Source: Luscinia megarhynchos (Eukaryota > Chordata > Aves > Passeriformes > Turdidae). From it: DNA of 64,000 bases. The notes below the pieces were generated by a model. The model saw only the letters and a list, made by a program, of their open reading frames with translations. It was not told the DNA's origin and made no database searches. Position numbers and translations under genes: made by a program. Shown in pieces: positions 61,024 to 64,000 of this stretch; the stretch's first letter is position 1; every line of letters begins with the position of its first letter. The stretch is taken from NCBI GenBank assembly GCA_034336665.1, contig JAPFBE010000002.1, positions 39,845,406 to 39,909,405 on the forward strand, given 5' to 3'.

Positions 61024-64000
61024 GTCAGCTCTACTAACATGAAAGAACTGGAAAGGGTCTACTGACATAATGTCTGACAGAGAGTTGGTATAGCCCTAGT
61101 ACTTCCCCACACAAAAGAAGAGCCTCCTCTGTTTTTGAGACGAACAAACCTGCATCAAGCTGCCTCTCTAAAGCACTTATAATAGCTCAAGGTTGTTATG
61201 GTTGAGAAAAAAAATGAACTTATGAGTGATTAATAAAAACTGAGGTGTGATGAGAGACAATTCAGCGTGATGCTTGTCCCACCCAGCATTTTAGGGTCAA
61301 TAGTCTATTGATTCACAGTAGCACAAGCTAAGAATCACTGTTGGCAATATGACATTGTCAGAGTCTGAATACTTTTTCAGATTCATATACAATGGCTGAA
61401 AGTGATTAGTTCCTCAGAAATATTTTGTTGAGTATTGTCTTATATTTCTCTGTAAAACCAAGCTAAAAAAAGCCACCTATCTGTAGAACTATGAAGACAT
61501 CTCTTATGCTGACAATCCTCAAAAAGAATTACATTTTTGAAGGAATCCTTGCAAGCATCATAATTTTCTCACATATAATGAATATTCCCTTTGCTATTCA
61601 CTAGATCAATCCATGCAGTCAGACATACAGTGAAAGGATCCAAGATGCAGAGAAATTAGCAACAGAAAGAAATCAGCAAATCAACCTTTATGCATTTGAT
61701 AGACTGCTGCACATTCCCTCCAGTTTCAAGCTCTGCATGAGCATATGTTTCCCCCCTTTTTTTTTTTTGTTTTCTAGAAAGCACTCACGGGGCCTCTATG
61801 AAAGTAGCAGGGGATGACAAGTTGAGTTTGCCAGCACTTCCCTGTGCAGGTGCTTAGCTCAGTTTGTGGACACTAAGCTACATGAGTGATTCCTTCTGTT
61901 TACAACTGCAATACAACAGCACACATTCAAGGAAAGTCTCTGTGCCTCTGCTGGTTTTCCCCAATGTCTTAGAAATGATTAAATGTTCCCATTGAAGCAG
62001 ATAATGAGGAACTCTGTGGGAAAACTGGATTTTTTTTTCTGCATTTACATGCAGACTGTTTGAGATGCCAAGAATATGATTATTAATGTGCATGTAAATA
62101 TTCTTGATTCACACAACATTTTTCAGGAATCAGCCCTAGCTCAGATGTTGAAATCATGACCAGTTTTCAGCAGGTGGTGACTAGGTGATTATCTGTAATT
62201 ATAGTTCTAAATGTCATTTTATTAATTGTAGACTGATACAAGCTAGAAGGTGTTTGGGAAATGTCTCAGTGTTGAAAATCATGATTGAGGGGCATATGTA
62301 ATTTCTAGTTCTTGGGGTCTAGAGTTTAAGGGTTGACATAATGGGGAGTCTGAGGTGTGAAAGCCACACCTAGAATATCTCTTGTCTTTGTAGTATATTT
62401 TCACTTGCTGTCTAGAAATTCAGGGCATTTCCTTTTTCTTCTGCTTGTCAAAAGTCACATTAAGCGTGTACAGTAAAAAAAGTTCTCACTATGTCAAAGA
62501 CCTGGCCATTGGCCTTTTGGAAATGCTGCATACAGCCTGGAATGATTACCACAGCTCTTAATGTTAATCTTCAGTCTTATTTTCCTCTATTTCATTTGCA
62601 TGTCAGAATCCAGTAAGTAATCAGGAGGACTGGTAAAAAGCATTTTCTTGATAATTACATATTATAAGAATAATTAATATGTATTGTAGCATGGCTTAAA
62701 TGTACAAGTTATTGCTTGTTGGGATTCTAAACCATTGGATTTTGAGTGCTGCACCAGTGGATGTTTGATGATGTTGAGTGCAGTGGGACAGGGGCAGTGG
62801 GAGGAATATGACAAACAGGCAGACTTCCTGGAATCCACTATTTGGTGTTGATGAGGCACTTCACAGAGGCATGCCTGCTGAACCAAAGTAGGAATTTGAG
62901 CTCTGGCCTCCCACATAGTGGGTCTGTATTTTAACAACTGGGGTACTGTAAATAACAGGAATGCTTCCCTCTGAGGTCCCTCGTGAGACAGGGCTCATCA
63001 GACCCGTGCACAGAAAGACAGGAAAACATGACTGAATATTCCAGATGGTCGTAATATTCTGAATTGGGTGGTTTGAATCTCAGGCATGCTATTTTGCTTC
63101 ATTTAAAAGTAGTTTACCTTAAAGTAAAGTTCTAGGATTTTGCTCCAGGACAGGATTTCAACAGCTTCCTTTTCATGCTCTGCAAGTTCAGGGTCAATTC
63201 TGGAACCAGTCTTTTGTTTGAATTGCTTTGCAAATGTACATTTATACCTGAAGATAGTCTCCTTCTGAATCTTCTTGTTTAGGAATGAATCCAGCTGACT
63301 TTCTAAGCACAAGTGCACTTTTCTCCTTGTCTATATTCTTTGACATTTTTCTATTTTAGCAGTATGTAAGGAAGACTGAAATGGTAATGTTCAAATACCT
63401 TTCTACAGGAGTCATTGATCTAATATTGACTGGAGAATAATCCATCAGTTTCAGTTACAAAATGCAAATTTGATCTAACCCTAACTTGGCCTTAAAGACC
63501 TGTTAAAACTGAAAAAGTGATCTAGGGAAGATTGTAGTGCATCACGAGCATAATTTTAAAGCAAGTGAGCAAACACTTCAGGAAGTTATGATAGACTGTA
63601 GACACAGGGCCATGCTGAAAGGAAGACGACTTGAATCTTTATTGCTAAGGGCAGAATTAGAGTGAAGAGCAGTTTCACAGATGTGCCAGAAAACCTAGTT
63701 TGGCCTGCATTTATAATGGGTTGGAAGAAATCTCATCCAGTTGTCAGAAACTGTTGTGGGATTTTTGTAAACTGGATAAATTTGGAAAACAGGATAGCTC
63801 AGATACAAGAAACATCATATATCACTGTTCCGAAATGCTGCAGAGGAGTCACAAGTAGTGGAGTTGTGTTTTACTATGATTCAGTAATGTGCAATGAGTA
63901 ACATTCAAATGCAAAAAGGTGATTTGTATTCTGAATGCTTTAAACTTGTTGTTGGCAGGATTTTTATCAGAAAATAGGAAGGAGGCAAGATTATAAAAGA
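61021..64000. other. No gene recognised
   Basis: AT-rich unique DNA to the window end. A T-run with C's lies near 61750-61769. Open frames, including 62674-62937 (minus), 63103-63318 (minus) and 63662-63901 (plus), show no domain and are expected by chance. Confidence 0.6.

Noticed and set aside
60979..61080. Processed pseudogene or retrocopy with a poly-A tail on the minus strand
   Set aside because: No AATAAA before the tail, no recognisable gene sequence and no target-site duplication seen.
1..64000. CRISPR arrays, operons, phage or plasmid modules, tRNA or rRNA genes
   Set aside because: No regularly spaced repeats, no tandem bacterial-type genes, no B-box-like tRNA words and no rRNA sequence. 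The CR1 content and splice-like signals point to a vertebrate nuclear genome.

Overview
The window looks like ordinary bird nuclear DNA. It is AT-rich and repeat-poor. Its clearest mobile element is a 5'-truncated CR1 LINE (19177-19830) that keeps the usual avian CR1 3' part: the end of ORF2, a short 3' UTR and the degenerate tail of short repeats. A second, shorter CR1 3' end lies at 13218-13380. Two much older CR1/L3-type reverse-transcriptase fragments lie at about 14954-15372 (+) and 26837-27600 (-). CR1 families also occur in crocodilians and turtles, so bird is the best reading and not a proof. I cannot name the species or the locus.

I recognise no complete protein-coding gene, tRNA, rRNA, snRNA, CRISPR array or prokaryotic feature. 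Nearly all open reading frames have the length, composition and both-strand openness expected by chance in AT-rich DNA. The window is therefore best described as intergenic or deep-intronic sequence, possibly inside one very large gene. A few short stretches combine good splice-site sequences with an open, protein-like frame: 4953-5116 (-), 7026-7150 (+), 8678-8965 (-, two exons with a 90-base intron), 9043-9063 (+, 21-base microexon) and 32314-32505 (+). I match none of them to a known family. They are listed at low confidence because such combinations also arise by chance over 64 kb on two strands.

Layout. 1-6.4 kb: AT-rich, with an isolated TCTCGCGAGA palindrome at 1756. 6.4-9.1 kb: the densest set of exon-like or constrained-looking pieces on both strands. 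9.1-32 kb: mostly featureless DNA carrying all the LINE fragments, a T/G-rich low-complexity tract, a palindromic repeat at 16.9 kb and a short hairpin at 29.1 kb. 32-46 kb: mostly featureless, with a (TG)n microsatellite at 43.2 kb and a few stretches that look like conserved noncoding DNA. 46.9-49 kb: the most notable region, a small GC- and CpG-rich islet (47.33-48.05 kb) with a TATA-like/GC-box stretch, a G-rich plus polypurine tract and an octamer, flanked by AT-rich blocks full of homeodomain, SOX and POU-like words. This resembles a developmental enhancer or a lone promoter. 49-64 kb: AT-rich, with further weak noncoding candidates and a 42-base pure T tract at 60979-61020.

I found no evidence for a novel multi-gene system. 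The observations most worth checking are the CpG islet with its flanks, the 21-base microexon candidate, the small antisense spliced ORF and the lone TCTCGCGAGA site.
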